Counted from the first letter of the stretch, positions 22,841 through 34,597 are shown. The stretch: DNA of 64,000 nucleotides from Gari tellinella (GCA_922989275.2 OV277866.1:58891246-58955245), one strand, 5' to 3'. Translations and numbers: made by a program. Notes: generated from the sequence alone by a model not told the origin.

Positions 22841-23062
22841 TATAATAATGATCATAGTTCATTATTCAATGTTAAAAAAAATTGTTTATCAAACAATAAA
22901 TTCTGCAATTTCATAGCAGAATCAGGATAAAACACCGGTCATGATGGTAAGACGAAGTATCGTTCAAACTTGAAAAGAGAACGTTTTCGCTACATGTATC
23001 TTAATGAAAGGAAAACAAAGAAACATAACTCTAGTTGTAGGCATTGCAAACGATGCTACTTA

Positions 23063-23308
23063 CAGAGGAGAATCTGTTATTCTTTCCCAATAAACGCGTT
23101 TACGCTAAAACTATTATTTGCAATGCAAACAGTTTGGAGCCAGATCAGACGCCGGGTAACCCGGCGTCTGATCAGGCTCCTAACTGTTTGCCACCAAGAT
23201 AAACATGAATTATCAGAATTGTCCAAACGTTGTTCTTTTCTACGTTTTAGTGCTTTGCGTTTGCGTACGTTTGCGTTTAAACGGGAAAGAATAACAGATT
23301 CTCCACTG
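23063..23308 (+). mobile_element. Family A element
   Basis: CAGAGGAGAATC left end, intact right end, hairpin 23124..23192. Confidence 0.85.
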
Positions 23309-23724
23309 TACTTACGATCAGTTACAAGTCAGCAAGCAGATTTTTGTTTACAGTGAAAGTACACTTAGCATCCGAAAGAAGCATCCGAGAAGGTTTTTCT
23401 GTATCGGCTCCCCTTTCTTTCCCTCTGGGACGTCCAATTATCCCATAGATGGCAGAAACGGGCGTTCGCAAATAAACAAAATACTATATTACAAGACCGA
23501 GAGCTGGCAATGTTAAATATTTGTGACTCGTTAATTCAGGCATACGAGCGCATCATATAAAGTTATAACTTTCTGCGACAACATAAACTGAAAGTACACC
23601 ACATTCAAATCAATAAATCAAACGTAGGTTGCTTGTTCATAAACCATTATATACAGTCAATACAAGGTTCAAAGTTAATTAAATACACACTTGATGACTA
23701 AAGGCAAACGTGTATGTGTTGAAT

Positions 23725-23800
23725 ACAGAAACAACAAAAGCAGAAAGCTTCTTTATGAGCTTTCTGCTTTACAATCATTCTAAAATCAGCAAGACTGCTA
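23725..23800. repeat. Module-2 type hairpin (AGAAAGCTTCTTTATGAGCTTTCTGC)
   Basis: Family-B-like centre without recognisable element ends. Confidence 0.5.
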
Positions 23801-24476
23801 TTATTGCCTAATAATGGCCCCAACAATGACTTGACAGTAAAGATTATTTCTGGTAAATGTTGCATGTTATTATGACTATTTTATTATATCTTTTTTCGCG
23901 TCAACGAGGCAGCCCCCAATAAATTTGGTTTATGTGAATCAAAATAAACATCTGTGGAATTTATCCTATAACATGACTCACGTCGATAACAAGAAAATTG
24001 GGTGTCACAATGTTTCCAAAAACTCACGCGGTTTGCTGTTTGAAATATTAACTATTTTATATCTCACTTTGTCGTTAATAAAATGTGACTGTTATACCAT
24101 TTCAATCGATTCGGCTCGGGTAGTAGACCGCAACTACCTTATTATAGCCCATTAGGTTCGATTTCATGGCTTATGGGTTTGATTAGGTGCTGAATAAATT
24201 ATGTGTAAAAATTTCTTTGGCCATATACTACGCATGCCTTTCACCCTTTCACCAGACGTTAGTTTCGCCACAGGGTTTCTTTATACATACATTAGCGCAG
24301 TTTATTCATATTTTATTATGTAAGCAATCTATGTACAGTACTAAGCTAAGGGTAGATGTGACTTGAGAAAATTGATAGTGAGCTGATATTAGAAGCACTA
24401 ACAAGTACAGAGAAACCCCGCTATAACGACCCCTCTGTACTTTATTAGGATTTGTTATTCTATTTAAAGCGACTGC

Positions 24477-24727
24477 TTAACCCTTTCCCCAATAGAAGCG
24501 CCTTTTAGCGGATATAATTTATTCATCCGCTGAAGAAAGTAGTTCCAATTTAATCAGTAATGAATATATATTATGGGGAATATTTTCTATATTATAGCAC
24601 ATGATAGCTTAAAGCAGGCTGAAAGTAAAGCAGAATGCGCCCTAAGGCGCATTCTGCTTTACTTTCAACCTGCTTTAAGAAGTCACCTATCTTAAGTACT
24701 AGAAATAGGCTATCAGGTAAAGGGTTA
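24477..24727 (-). mobile_element. Family C1 element
   Basis: TTAACCCTTTCCCC to AAGGGTTAA with a perfect hairpin GAATGCGCCCTAAGGCGCATTC (centre near 24645). Immediately followed by a second hairpin start TTAAAGCAGGATG on the same TTAA. Confidence 0.85.
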
Positions 24728-24765
24728 AAGCAGGATGAAAGTAGACCAGAAAGTTCCTTAACATA

Positions 24766-25009
24766 TTCAACCCTAGCGACGACTATACTCATCATTTACA
24801 AACATTGTACCTATGAGGATAATACTTATCCCATGCAAACAGTATAGATCCTGATCAGAGGGCTCCTAAAGGAGGAGCCCTCTGATCACGGTCAACAGTG
24901 TTAAATTGTATTGTTATACTGTTAAAATCAACCCATAATAGTAAAAAATAGACTGTACTGAATTTGAAATTGGAATTGTAAATTAAAGATTTCAAGGTGA
25001 ATGAGTTAA
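24766..25009 (-). mobile_element. Family C3 element
   Basis: Starts at ATTCAACCCTAGCG and ends AAGGTGAATGAGTTAA; hairpin 24836..24900 with AGGGCTCCTAAAGGAGGAGCCCT centre. Confidence 0.7.
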
Positions 25010-25308
25010 ACAGAGTAAAAGTTAGCAGAAGCTCCTAAAGTTTCTGTGTTACTTCCATCCTACTTTAAGCTGCTACCCAACGCCATTATGTATTCATATA
25101 AATAGTTGTATAAGAGCGTTCAAGTCACTGAAATGTGATTAAAGCACAAACCAGTACATTGGTCTAAACGATGAAATGTTCGCAGTCTTTAATACTAAGT
25201 GGCAGCAACGTACTGAACGAAATGAACGATGATAATTTACTCTAGGAGCTTTCAACTTAACTCCTGTATTTCATTTTAAGGTCAAATGGCTTTAAATATA
25301 CATGTATA

Positions 25309-25554
25309 CAGTGGAGAATCTGTTATTATTTCCCAATAAACGCGTTTACGCTAAAACTATTCTTTGCAGTGCAAACAGTTTGGAGCCAGATCAGACGCCG
25401 GGTAACCCGGCGTCTGATCAGGCTCCAAACTGTTTGCCACCATGATAAACAAGAAGTATCAGAATTGTCCAAAAGTTGTACTTTTCTACGTTTTAGTGCT
25501 TTGCGTTTGCGTACGTTTGCGTTTAAACGGGAAAGAATAACAGATTCTCCACTG
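25309..25554 (+). mobile_element. Family A element at left edge of the 2.5-kb duplication
   Basis: Differs from the copies at 27824 and 30338 at about seven sites (for example TTATTATTT, CCATGATA, GAAGTATC, AAAGTTGTA, GTTTAAACG), yet its right flank TGTATGTGCATC is the one duplicated. Confidence 0.85.
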
Positions 25555-25779
25555 TATGTGCATCTATAGTGAAAGGTTGCTGAATACAAGTTTGTCTGTA
25601 CCCCACCAGGAGTTACAAATGTGAGCCGTGCCTTGACAAAACCAGCCCTATTGCATTGCAACATGGTGTAGACCAAGCACCGTTGTCATCACAGGCTATG
25701 CGTTGAATTATGTCTACACTGTCAAATACTTATATAATACAGCAACATAATTATAGAATGCTTTAGATGCCTGTGCGTG

Positions 25780-25852
25780 TCAACCATTGTTTCAAGACCA
25801 GCCGCCGCGTCTTTGATGGCGCGGCTGGCCTTGATCTACACTGTTTGCAATG
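25780..25852. repeat. Variant module-1 hairpin (GACCAGCCGCC type); second copy at 28295..28367
   Basis: ATTGTTTCAAGACCAGCCGCC / GGCGCGGCTGGCCTTGATC, ending CACTGTTTGC. The stem centre is CAGCCGCC instead of CAGACGCC in the first arm, with GGCTGG in the second. Confidence 0.6.
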
Positions 25853-26090
25853 CAAGAAGGCAGGTTTTCTCATGGTACGGCTCGAATGTAAGACGTAGAG
25901 TATGGTTGAACCAATGCATGACCTCTTTTGGCATGTGTATGCTTAATTTAGGTACGAATATTTATGTTCATTTTGCGTATTTGATTTATTTTGGTTTAAT
26001 ATTTTGAATGTAATTTAGGTTTTTCCACTACCTTCCTGTCTGAATTATAATATACATGTAATCATTGTATGTTTGTATATGTATGTAGGT

Positions 26091-26215
26091 TTAATCTGCG
26101 CTATTGGAGGAAATAAACATATTCCTTAACATATTCCTTAACATATTAAAAAACTGACGGGGCAAACGAACGGGCGCACGGAGTGACTGATAAACGAGCA
26201 AACAGACGGGCGGGC
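26091..26215 (+). repeat. LINE-like 3' tail and GACGGG-rich stretch; copy at 28606..28730
   Basis: TTGGAGGAAATAAACAT followed by a short ATTCCTTAACAT direct repeat, then ACGGGCGCACGGAGTGA-type sequence. Similar GGAGGAATGAATAAA or GGAGGAAATAAAA tails occur at 32540 and 58058, so this is probably a shared retroelement 3' end. Confidence 0.4.
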
Positions 26216-26549
26216 GGTTGGATGGAGACAAAGTTAAATCATATGGTTAAATGTGGTTTATTTTTATCAATCATTGACACTTATACATGTATCATAGCGT
26301 ATTACAGAACAACTATTAATCTGATTTTATTTCTCTTTCATCTACTAATTCATCATTAAAATAAATGTGATGGTTTTATCACCTTTTAATTTCTTTTGAC
26401 ATGTTGAAACCCCAAAATGGTTTCAATACACAAAGTAGTTTTGAAAAAGCCACTAGCACAGAAAAAGCTATTTGTTTTGCAAAACATCAACCATACTCCG
26501 GATCAAGATAACAACCGTTTATCAACTCTTCTGTCGCCATTGGCGAATA

Positions 26550-27110
26550 ACATCGCATTTGCAAACGCGTAACGCGGCGTCTGATCTAGACCCAAACTGT
26601 TTGACACTCAGAATGATAGTTCTTCAGTCATACTGCTTTATATCTAAGTTTGAAACAATATTGCAGACAGCAATAGAAATAGGCGATGAAATGGCGGTGA
26701 CACACGCTAAATTTTCTGCTGAAAATGTTAACCTTTGGCAACGGCGAGTGTGTTTTACAATATCGTTGCAAAGGTAGATTTAAGGCCGTAAACCTGACGT
26801 TATTTCAAAACAAGTGGCAAACTTTTGCAAATGCGCTTTATGACGTCTTTTAGAGTGGACGGGTTAATTGACAACTCAATTTTCCAATAAGGTCTATGCA
26901 GTTTATGACTATTAAGGGTTGGTTCTTAAGATACAAATGTATATTGCAACATAACAAACAGTGCAGGCCCTGACCAGAGGGCTCGTGCAATATCCCTCTG
27001 ATCAGGATCTTCATTGTTTATAAAGGACAATTGTACTGTTCACAGATACGGTACACCGTTTGCAAATGACTTACATGTATAACCTCGTCGCTAGTGTTGT
27101 ATATGCTCGA
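26550..27110. mobile_element. Two decayed TTAA-type elements (C4-like then C3-like); copy at 29065..29625
   Basis: 26550..26875 has CGCGTAACGCGGCGTCTGATC but lacks the first hairpin arm. 26868..27110 has ACAGTGCAGGCCCTGACCAGAGGG and TCTGATCAGGATCTTC arms with ACCTCGTCGCTAG at the far end. Confidence 0.5.
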
Positions 27111-27121
27111 GACTATTTTTC

Positions 27122-27376
27122 CATGGCTGCCAGAAGTTGACATGAAAAATCCTAAGATTTCCAAATTAGCGTTTTGCAAGTGAGAATTTACGAAACGTAC
27201 CTTTACCCCATCGCCTGTTTCTAGTTTTGTTGACACGAGACTACTTAAAGCAGGCTGATAGTAAAGCAGAATGCGCCTTATGGCGCATTCTGCTTTACTA
27301 TCAGTCTGCTTTAAGCTACCATGTTCTAGAAAAAAATCCGAAGATTTAGGAAAAATCCGGAGAAATGGCAGCACTG
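27122..27376 (-). mobile_element. Family D element; copy at 29637..29890
   Basis: CATGGCTGCCAGAAGTTGAC start, GAAATGGCAGCACTG end. The hairpin AGAATGCGCCTTATGGCGCATTCT is perfect. Confidence 0.75.
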
Positions 27377-27823
27377 TGTTTCTTCCCTTTTTATCTCCGT
27401 TCAACACAGGTACTGGTGCGTTTTCTAGAAGAGAAAAGTTTGGGGGTTCCATGTAAGTGGGTGGAAGTTTGGTGAAAATAATATGCATCTACTGTCAAAT
27501 GTTTTTTGAACTTCATAAAATATACAGCGCACTTAACAGTTTAACTGCCAATTTTCACAAGATGCCTACTAAATGAGCTTGTGTGATATTAATGGGACAT
27601 TTAATTGGGTTTCATGATTGATGTTATAATCGTGGCAGGTCGTTAAAACCGAGCAGATTTTTCTAATATAAAAAGTGAATTTTTTTTTATCTTATATTCC
27701 TTCAACAGACATCATGATCAGGTTCCATACTGCAGTGCTCCCTTCCTATACAATGACTCTGCGAACTGCTATTCCCGTCTTACAGTAGTTTGCCACTGTT
27801 TTCCGAACAAGACCATCACCGTA

Positions 27824-28069
27824 CAGTGGAGAATCTGTTATTCTTTCCCAATAAACGCGTTTACACTAAAACTATTATTTGCAGTGCAAACAGTTTGGAG
27901 CCAGATCAGACGCCGGGTAACCCGGCGTCTGATCAGGCTCCAAACTGTTTGCCACCAAGATAAACAAGAATTATCAGAATTGTCCAAACGTTGTTCTTTT
28001 CTACGTTTTAGTGCTTTGCGTTTGCGTACGTTTGCGTTTGAACGGGAAAGAATAACAGATTCTCCACTG
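27824..28069 (+). mobile_element. Family A element at the duplication junction
   Basis: Matches the 30338 copy at every site where that copy differs from the 25309 copy, but carries the right flank of the 25309 copy. Confidence 0.88.
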
Positions 28070-28070
28070 T

Positions 28071-30584
28071 ATGTGCATCTATAGTGAAAGGTTGCTGAAT
28101 ACAAGTTTGTCTGTACCCCACCAGGAGTTACAAATGTGAGCCGTGCCTTGACAAAACCAGCCCTATTGCATTGCAACATGGTGTAGACCAAGCACCGTTG
28201 TCATCACAGGCTATGCGTTGAATTATGTCTACACTGTCAAATACTTATATAATACAGCAACATAATTATAGAATGCTTTAGATGCCTGTGCGTGTCAACC
28301 ATTGTTTCAAGACCAGCCGCCGCGTCTTTGATGGCGCGGCTGGCCTTGATCTACACTGTTTGCAATGCAAGAAGGCAGGTTTTCTCATGGTACGGCTCGA
28401 ATGTAAGACGTAGAGTATGGTTGAACCAATGCATGACCTCTTTTGGCATGTGTATGCTTAATTTAGGTACGAATATTTATGTTCATTTTGCGTATTTGAT
28501 TTATTTTGGTTTAATATTTTGAATGTAATTTAGGTTTTTCCACTACCTTCCTGTCTGAATTATAATATACATGTAATCATTGTATGTTTGTATATGTATG
28601 TAGGTTTAATCTGCGCTATTGGAGGAAATAAACATATTCCTTAACATATTCCTTAACATATTAAAAAACTGACGGGGCAAACGAACGGGCGCACGGAGTG
28701 ACTGATAAACGAGCAAACAGACGGGCGGGCGGTTGGATGGAGACAAAGTTAAATCATATGGTTAAATGTGGTTTATTTTTATCAATCATTGACACTTATA
28801 CATGTATCATAGCGTATTACAGAACAACTATTAATCTGATTTTATTTCTCTTTCATCTACTAATTCATCATTAAAATAAATGTGATGGTTTTATCACCTT
28901 TTAATTTCTTTTGACATGTTGAAACCCCAAAATGGTTTCAATACACAAAGTAGTTTTGAAAAAGCCACTAGCACAGAAAAAGCTATTTGTTTTGCAAAAC
29001 ATCAACCATACTCCGGATCAAGATAACAACCGTTTATCAACTCTTCTGTCGCCATTGGCGAATAACATCGCATTTGCAAACGCGTAACGCGGCGTCTGAT
29101 CTAGACCCAAACTGTTTGACACTCAGAATGATAGTTCTTCAGTCATACTGCTTTATATCTAAGTTTGAAACAATATTGCAGACAGCAATAGAAATAGGCG
29201 ATGAAATGGCGGTGACACACGCTAAATTTTCTGCTGAAAATGTTAACCTTTGGCAACGGCGAGTGTGTTTTACAATATCGTTGCAAAGGTAGATTTAAGG
29301 CCGTAAACCTGACGTTATTTCAAAACAAGTGGCAAACTTTTGCAAATGCGCTTTATGACGTCTTTTAGAGTGGACGGGTTAATTGACAACTCAATTTTCC
29401 AATAAGGTCTATGCAGTTTATGACTATTAAGGGTTGGTTCTTAAGATACAAATGTATATTGCAACATAACAAACAGTGCAGGCCCTGACCAGAGGGCTCG
29501 TGCAATATCCCTCTGATCAGGATCTTCATTGTTTATAAAGGACAATTGTACTGTTCACAGATACGGTACACCGTTTGCAAATGACTTACATGTATAACCT
29601 CGTCGCTAGTGTTGTATATGCTCGAGACTATTTTTCCATGGCTGCCAGAAGTTGACATGAAAAATCCTAAGATTTCCAAATTAGCGTTTTGCAAGTGAGA
29701 ATTTACGAAACGTACCTTTACCCCATCGCCTGTTTCTAGTTTTGTTGACACGAGACTACTTAAAGCAGGCTGATAGTAAAGCAGAATGCGCCTTATGGCG
29801 CATTCTGCTTTACTATCAGTCTGCTTTAAGCTACCATGTTCTAGAAAAAAATCCGAAGATTTAGGAAAAATCCGGAGAAATGGCAGCACTGTGTTTCTTC
29901 CCTTTTTATCTCCGTTCAACACAGGTACTGGTGCGTTTTCTAGAAGAGAAAAGTTTGGGGTTCCATGTAAGTGGGTGGAAGTTTGGTGAAAATAATATGC
30001 ATCTACTGTCAAATGTTTTTTGAACTTCATAAAATATACAGCGCACTTAACAGTTTAACTGCCAATTTTCACAAGATGCCTACTAAATGAGCTTGTGTGA
30101 TATTAATGGGACATTTAATTGGGTTTCATGATTGATGTTATAATCGTGGCAGGTCGTTAAAACCGAGCAGATTTTTCTAATATAAAAAGTGAATTTTTTT
30201 TTATCTTATATTCCTTCAACAGACATCATGATCAGGTTCCATACTGCAGTGCTCCCTTCCTATACAATGACTCTGCGAACTGCTATTCCCGTCTTACAGT
30301 AGTTTGCCACTGTTTTCCGAACAAGACCATCACCGTACAGTGGAGAATCTGTTATTCTTTCCCAATAAACGCGTTTACACTAAAACTATTATTTGCAGTG
30401 CAAACAGTTTGGAGCCAGATCAGACGCCGGGTAACCCGGCGTCTGATCAGGCTCCAAACTGTTTGCCACCAAGATAAACAAGAATTATCAGAATTGTCCA
30501 AACGTTGTTCTTTTCTACGTTTTAGTGCTTTGCGTTTGCGTACGTTTGCGTTTGAACGGGAAAGAATAACAGATTCTCCACTGT
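28071..30584. repeat. Tandem duplication, unit 2 (2514 bp)
   Basis: Second copy of the preceding unit, ending inside the right edge of a family-A copy at 30338..30583. Beyond 30589 the sequence diverges (TGTATGTTC instead of TGTATGTGC). Near-identity means a very recent event or an assembly duplication. Confidence 0.93.
30338..30583 (+). mobile_element. Family A element at right edge of the duplication
   Basis: TTTACACTAAAAC and GTTTGAACGGG variants, shared only with the junction copy. Confidence 0.88.
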
Positions 30585-30589
30585 ATGTT

Positions 30590-30790
30590 CAACCCTTTCA
30601 CTGTCATGACATCATTTGCTTTAAATAGTTCTCATCTGCTGTTTATTTCAATCTAAATACTAGGCAAAATGACTAGAGTAATATAACACTTAGTGTCAAA
30701 CAGTATAGATCCTGGTCAGACGCCGTGTGACGCGGAGACTGATCAGGATCAACACTATAAATAACCCTCGTATTCCGGGGTAAGGCACAT
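30590..30790. mobile_element. Family C4-like element, decayed
   Basis: AACCCTTTCACTGTCATGACATC start; hairpin 30697..30762 (ATCCTGGTCAGACGCCGTGTGACGCGGAGACTGATC). Confidence 0.55.
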
Positions 30791-30899
30791 GTAATTCCCT
30801 CGCCCTATAACAACTCCCTCAGAACAACACACAAACTCCTTGTCTCCGAATTGGTGTTGTTGCAGATTTCCGTTTGCAAATCAAATATAACCAATGTTA

Positions 30900-31145
30900 C
30901 AGTGGAGAATCTGTTATTCTTTCCCGTTTAAACGCAAACGTACGCAAACGCAAAGCACTAAAACGTAGAAAAGAACAACTTTTGGACAATTCTGATAATT
31001 CTTGTTTATCTTGGTGGCAAACAGTTTGGAGCCTGATCAAACGCCGGGTTACCCGGCGTCTGATCTGGCTCCAAACTGTTTGCACTGCAAATAATAGTTT
31101 TAGCGTAAACGCGTTTATTGGGAAAGAATAACAGATTCTCCACTG
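30900..31145 (-). mobile_element. Family A element
   Basis: Near consensus, TA both sides, hairpin 31018..31084. Confidence 0.87.
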
Positions 31146-31258
31146 TAAGTGGTCAAATCAACAACGCATGTTGTTTGATATACATGTATATATGATCAAA
31201 TTGTGCCATCACGATCATTTAACTCTCTATTCTATTTCGTTTTCACCATTGAGTTCTG

Positions 31259-31328
31259 TACAGTAAAGCCCCCCTATTACGACCACTAAATAGAAGGCTA
31301 ATTGATTGTATGGATGACATGTGGCAGC
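31259..31328 (+). mobile_element. Family B left-end fragment
   Basis: CAGTAAAGCCCCCCTATTACG followed by CACTAAATAGAAGGC; cut off where the next TTAA element starts. Confidence 0.6.
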
Positions 31329-31575
31329 TTAACCCGTACATTGCTAAATTTATCGTAAAGTTTTTAACTTTTTATCCATTCATTGCCACAGTGTCGCCTG
31401 CTTCAATATAGCTGTTTACAGTATCGTTTTAATAAGGCAGTATAACTGACATTATTTCAAAACGAGTGTCAAACAGTTTGGTTCCTGGTCAGACGCCGCG
31501 CCACGCGGCGTCTGACCAGGAACCAAACTGTTTGCATATGCGTATACTGGCGTCATTGACAGCGAAAGGGTTTAA
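31329..31575 (-). mobile_element. Family C4 element (TTAA-flanked)
   Basis: TTAACCCGTACATTGC to GCGAAAGGGTTTAA. The hairpin 31469..31535 is perfect, with changed stem GGTTCCTGGTCAGACGCC paired to its exact complement. Confidence 0.75.
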
Positions 31576-31579
31576 ACAA

Positions 31580-32226
31580 AGTAAGAGATCTCCTTATGGA
31601 ACATTCTATCATAGTTTCCTCTTGATTTTAGCAGCCACCTGCATTAAATCCAAACTGATAAACATTGTCTAGTGGTCGTTTCACAAGCAGTTTGCTGTAT
31701 GTGAAAAATATCATATTCTTCCTGAAGTTTTGAAAACAGGTACTAGAATATATTTACTCTATCCTAATGTTGTTGTCTAGCAAGGCGATGCGTTGGAAGT
31801 CTGCTACTCTTTTCTTTCTTGCTTATGAAACCAATTACTCAGGAATTAGACAAGGTTTTGCCAACACTTCTCTAAGTGTATCTTTCCCTGGAATTTTCAT
31901 CTGTAATTTACTGCATGCATTACGAATGCACGCGCGAGATTGGAACCAACTGTGTCACCGTAATATAGCCGACTCACTGAATCTTACGAACGTGTATTTC
32001 TTATGACACCGTAGACAGACCCATCAATCAAAAAGAGTGGGCGACAAGACGCTAATTACTGTAATAATTAGCGAGAAATCTGCAAAAACGTAACAACTTT
32101 TGACTTAAGATGACTCCCAGTGCCGCTTTCGGATACAACACACATATACATAGATGCTGGGAATAGACCGCCATTCTTTCCAAGCACTTTCCCAGTTTTA
32201 GATGCTCCTGATACTAATGTCATGTA
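31580..32226. other. Element-free stretch, nothing recognised
   Basis: A 79-codon plus-strand open frame (31767..32006) has no recognisable motif. No repeats are seen. Confidence 0.3.
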
Positions 32227-32291
32227 AAAAGCAGTTCGGATCCAGATCAGACGATCAGTAACTCGGCGTCTGATCAGGATACGAACTATTC
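32227..32291. repeat. Isolated module-1 hairpin
   Basis: CAGTTCGGATCCAGATCAGACG / CGTCTGATCAGGATACGAACT. Confidence 0.6.
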
Positions 32292-32439
32292 GCCGCATGA
32301 ATAAAAATAAATCGTCAAACGTTTCCAGAAAACTGATATTTATTCTATTTCATTGTTTATGATATCGTTAATTTTCGTTTAAACTGGAGGAAACTTTTGT
32401 TCTTTAATGAAAATACATTACTTATATAGATACTTGTGT

Positions 32440-32580
32440 CAAATTGTGATTACCTACATGTACATCATGGTTTATCTCACATGTATGTTTAACCGGTTCA
32501 CTTTGTTATATGTATATATGTTAAAGATCTCCATGTATGGAGGAATGAATAAATACTACTAAATACTACTACTACTACTC
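32440..32580 (+). repeat. LINE-like 3' tail with TACT microsatellite
   Basis: TCTCCATGTATGGAGGAATG then AATAAATACTACTAAATACTACTACTACTACT. The GGAGGAAT-GAATAAA plus short tandem tail is typical of non-LTR retroelement 3' ends. Confidence 0.45.
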
Positions 32581-32785
32581 TTCAAATCTCGGCGCCAAAG
32601 AACCATTTTATGTGCCATTGTGCCATAAATCCCCACTCAATCAACCGTCTTAAAATCCAATACATTTACATTTAAAACTTTAATATCTAAGTGCAAAACA
32701 TCTTAACTGGTGAAATGGGTTGTATCCTGAGCATACACTGAAGTATCGTTTACAAGGTTAACAAAAGAAGATGGTGAAAGACTAT

Positions 32786-33255
32786 ACACCCTTTGACTCT
32801 CAATGACGTCATAAAGCACACTTGAAAACAGTTTTGATCCTGATCAGACATCGCGTAACTGTTTGTCACTTGTTTTGAAATTATGTCAGTTCTATTGCAT
32901 TAAATCTTACTTTGAAACTATATTGCAGAGAACAAAACTGAAGCAGACGACAATATGGCGGGTTACAGTTGAGAATCTGTTATTCTTTCCCGTTTAAACG
33001 CAAACGTACGCAAACGCATTGCACTAAAACATAGAAAAGGACAACTTTTCGATAATTTTGACTATTCATGTTGGTCTGAGTGGCAAACAGTTTGGAGCCT
33101 GATCAGACGCCGGGTTACCCGGCGTCTGATCTGGCTCCAAACTGTTTGCAATGGAAAAAATAGTTTTAGCGTAAACGCGTTTATTGGGAAAGAATAACGT
33201 TTTCTCTACTGTACATGTACCAACCTCACGATAAATTTGATAATGAAAGGGTTAA
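32786..33255 (+). mobile_element. Family C4 element split by a family A insertion
   Basis: Left part CCCTTTGACTCTCAATGACG to ATATGGCGGG; right part ACCTCACGATAAATTTG to AAGGGTTAA (33252-33255). The intact order matches 41291..41497. Its hairpin has lost most of the second arm. Confidence 0.75.
32966..33211 (-). mobile_element. Family A element nested in C4
   Basis: CAGTTGAGAATC to TCTCTACTG with TA on both sides inside the host element. Confidence 0.82.
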
Positions 33256-33305
33256 ATACTAACGTAAGTTTGAAATGAACTTTGACTAGAATGTTTACTC
33301 TCGCT

Positions 33306-33535
33306 GCAGTGGTTAACATGTTACTTTTTTCTTTTTAAACGCAAATGAAACGCAAACGCGTTGCAATGAAATATAGAAAATGACAACTAAGCAATTCTGA
33401 CGACTAGTTTTAATCTGAGTGGCAAACAGTTTTAAGCCTGATCAGACGCCATGTTAACCGGCGTCTGATCTGGCTCCTATCTTTTTGCTATGGAAATAAT
33501 AGTTTCTCACACCAAGCTTTCTCACACTAGCACTG
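33306..33535 (-). mobile_element. Family A element, degraded
   Basis: CAGTGGTTAACATG left end; hairpin 33421..33490 with GACGCCATGTTAACCGGCGTC centre; right end decayed. Confidence 0.6.
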
Positions 33536-33541
33536 TATTTA

Positions 33542-33787
33542 CAGTGGAGAATCTGTTATTCTTTCCCGTTTAAACGCAAACGTACGCAAACGCAAAGCAC
33601 TAAAACGTAGAAAAGTACAACTTTTGGACAATTCTGATAATTCTTGTTTATCTTGGTGGCAAACAGTTTGGAGCCTGATCAGACGCCGGGTTACCCGGTG
33701 TCTGATCTGGCTCTAAACTGTTTGCACTGCAAATAATAGTTTTAGCGTAAACGCGTTTATTGGGAAAGAATAACAGATTCTCCACTG
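33542..33787 (-). mobile_element. Family A element
   Basis: Near consensus; hairpin 33660..33725 has one arm GGTGTC. Confidence 0.87.
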
Positions 33788-34313
33788 TATCATGGTTTTA
33801 TTTGAAAAGCTATTTTGGAAAAATAGAAAAATATTATATTTTGGTGTACAATGTTTGATTCTACGACCATTTCTAAATGATGTGTTAGATTAAGTTTTGA
33901 TATTTCTTTTTTAGTCCTTTTTAAAAAACCCGCTTCAATAAAATCCATTTCAAATGAAAACAAACATGGTAATTTGAATTTATATTATTTTTTTCTATGT
34001 ATATGGTAGTATTTACTCATAGAAAATGTAATTTCAGACAAACCAGGCACATGTGCCAAATGTGAAATGTATGAAGCTCTAAATATCATCGATATGGTAC
34101 TATTTTGTAAATGTTAAAATGGGAAATAACTCCTCTTTTTTAATAAATATACAGTTTCAACACTAACATATCAATTTCTGTTCATATTTTGAATTGACTT
34201 TGTACGGGCTTTTATCTTCTACATGTACAATATAAGAAAAGGTTAAATACTAGAAAAAAAAGTTTTTAATATTTTGCATAAAACAATATACCATTAGAGA
34301 TTCATACTTTTCA

Positions 34314-34468
34314 CAGCTGGGTCCAAGGTTATAAAGAGTTTGAGCTGAGCCTGAGTGTGTTCTCAAGCAATTGATTGGTCAGATTTGAGCCTAGGCTCAA
34401 ATCTGACCTATCAAATGCTTGAGAACGTCTTAAGACTCAACCGAAAAGCTTTATAACATTGGACCCTG
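34314..34468 (+). mobile_element. Family E element, best preserved
   Basis: CTGGGTCCAAGGTTATAAAG to CTTTATAACATTGGACCCTG; centre AGATTTGAGCCTAGGCTCAAATCT is a perfect palindrome. Confidence 0.8.
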
Positions 34469-34597
34469 GTGTCTTTTTGAAACAGATTTTACTAAAGCTT
34501 ATAGATCTACTTTAAATTGCCGTAATATCATTCACTTTAAAATTGTCGTTTGCACAAAACATTCTTTAGATTTATAATTAAACCAAATTAAAGACGA

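Larger units (their letters stand above)
25556..28070. repeat. Tandem duplication, unit 1 (2515 bp)
   Basis: Reads as nearly base-for-base identical to 28071..30584. The one difference noticed is one extra G in a G-run near 27445. It contains, in order, a degraded module-1 hairpin (25780..25852), a LINE-like 3' tail and GACGGG-rich stretch (26091..26215), a decayed TTAA element (26550..27110), a family-D element (27122..27376) and a family-A copy (27824..28069). No gene is recognised. Confidence 0.93.

Noticed and set aside
27018..27488. Open frames of 156 and 165 codons (also 29533..30030) on the minus strand
   Set aside because: They run through a family D element and its hairpin, and the two are the same sequence in the two duplication units.
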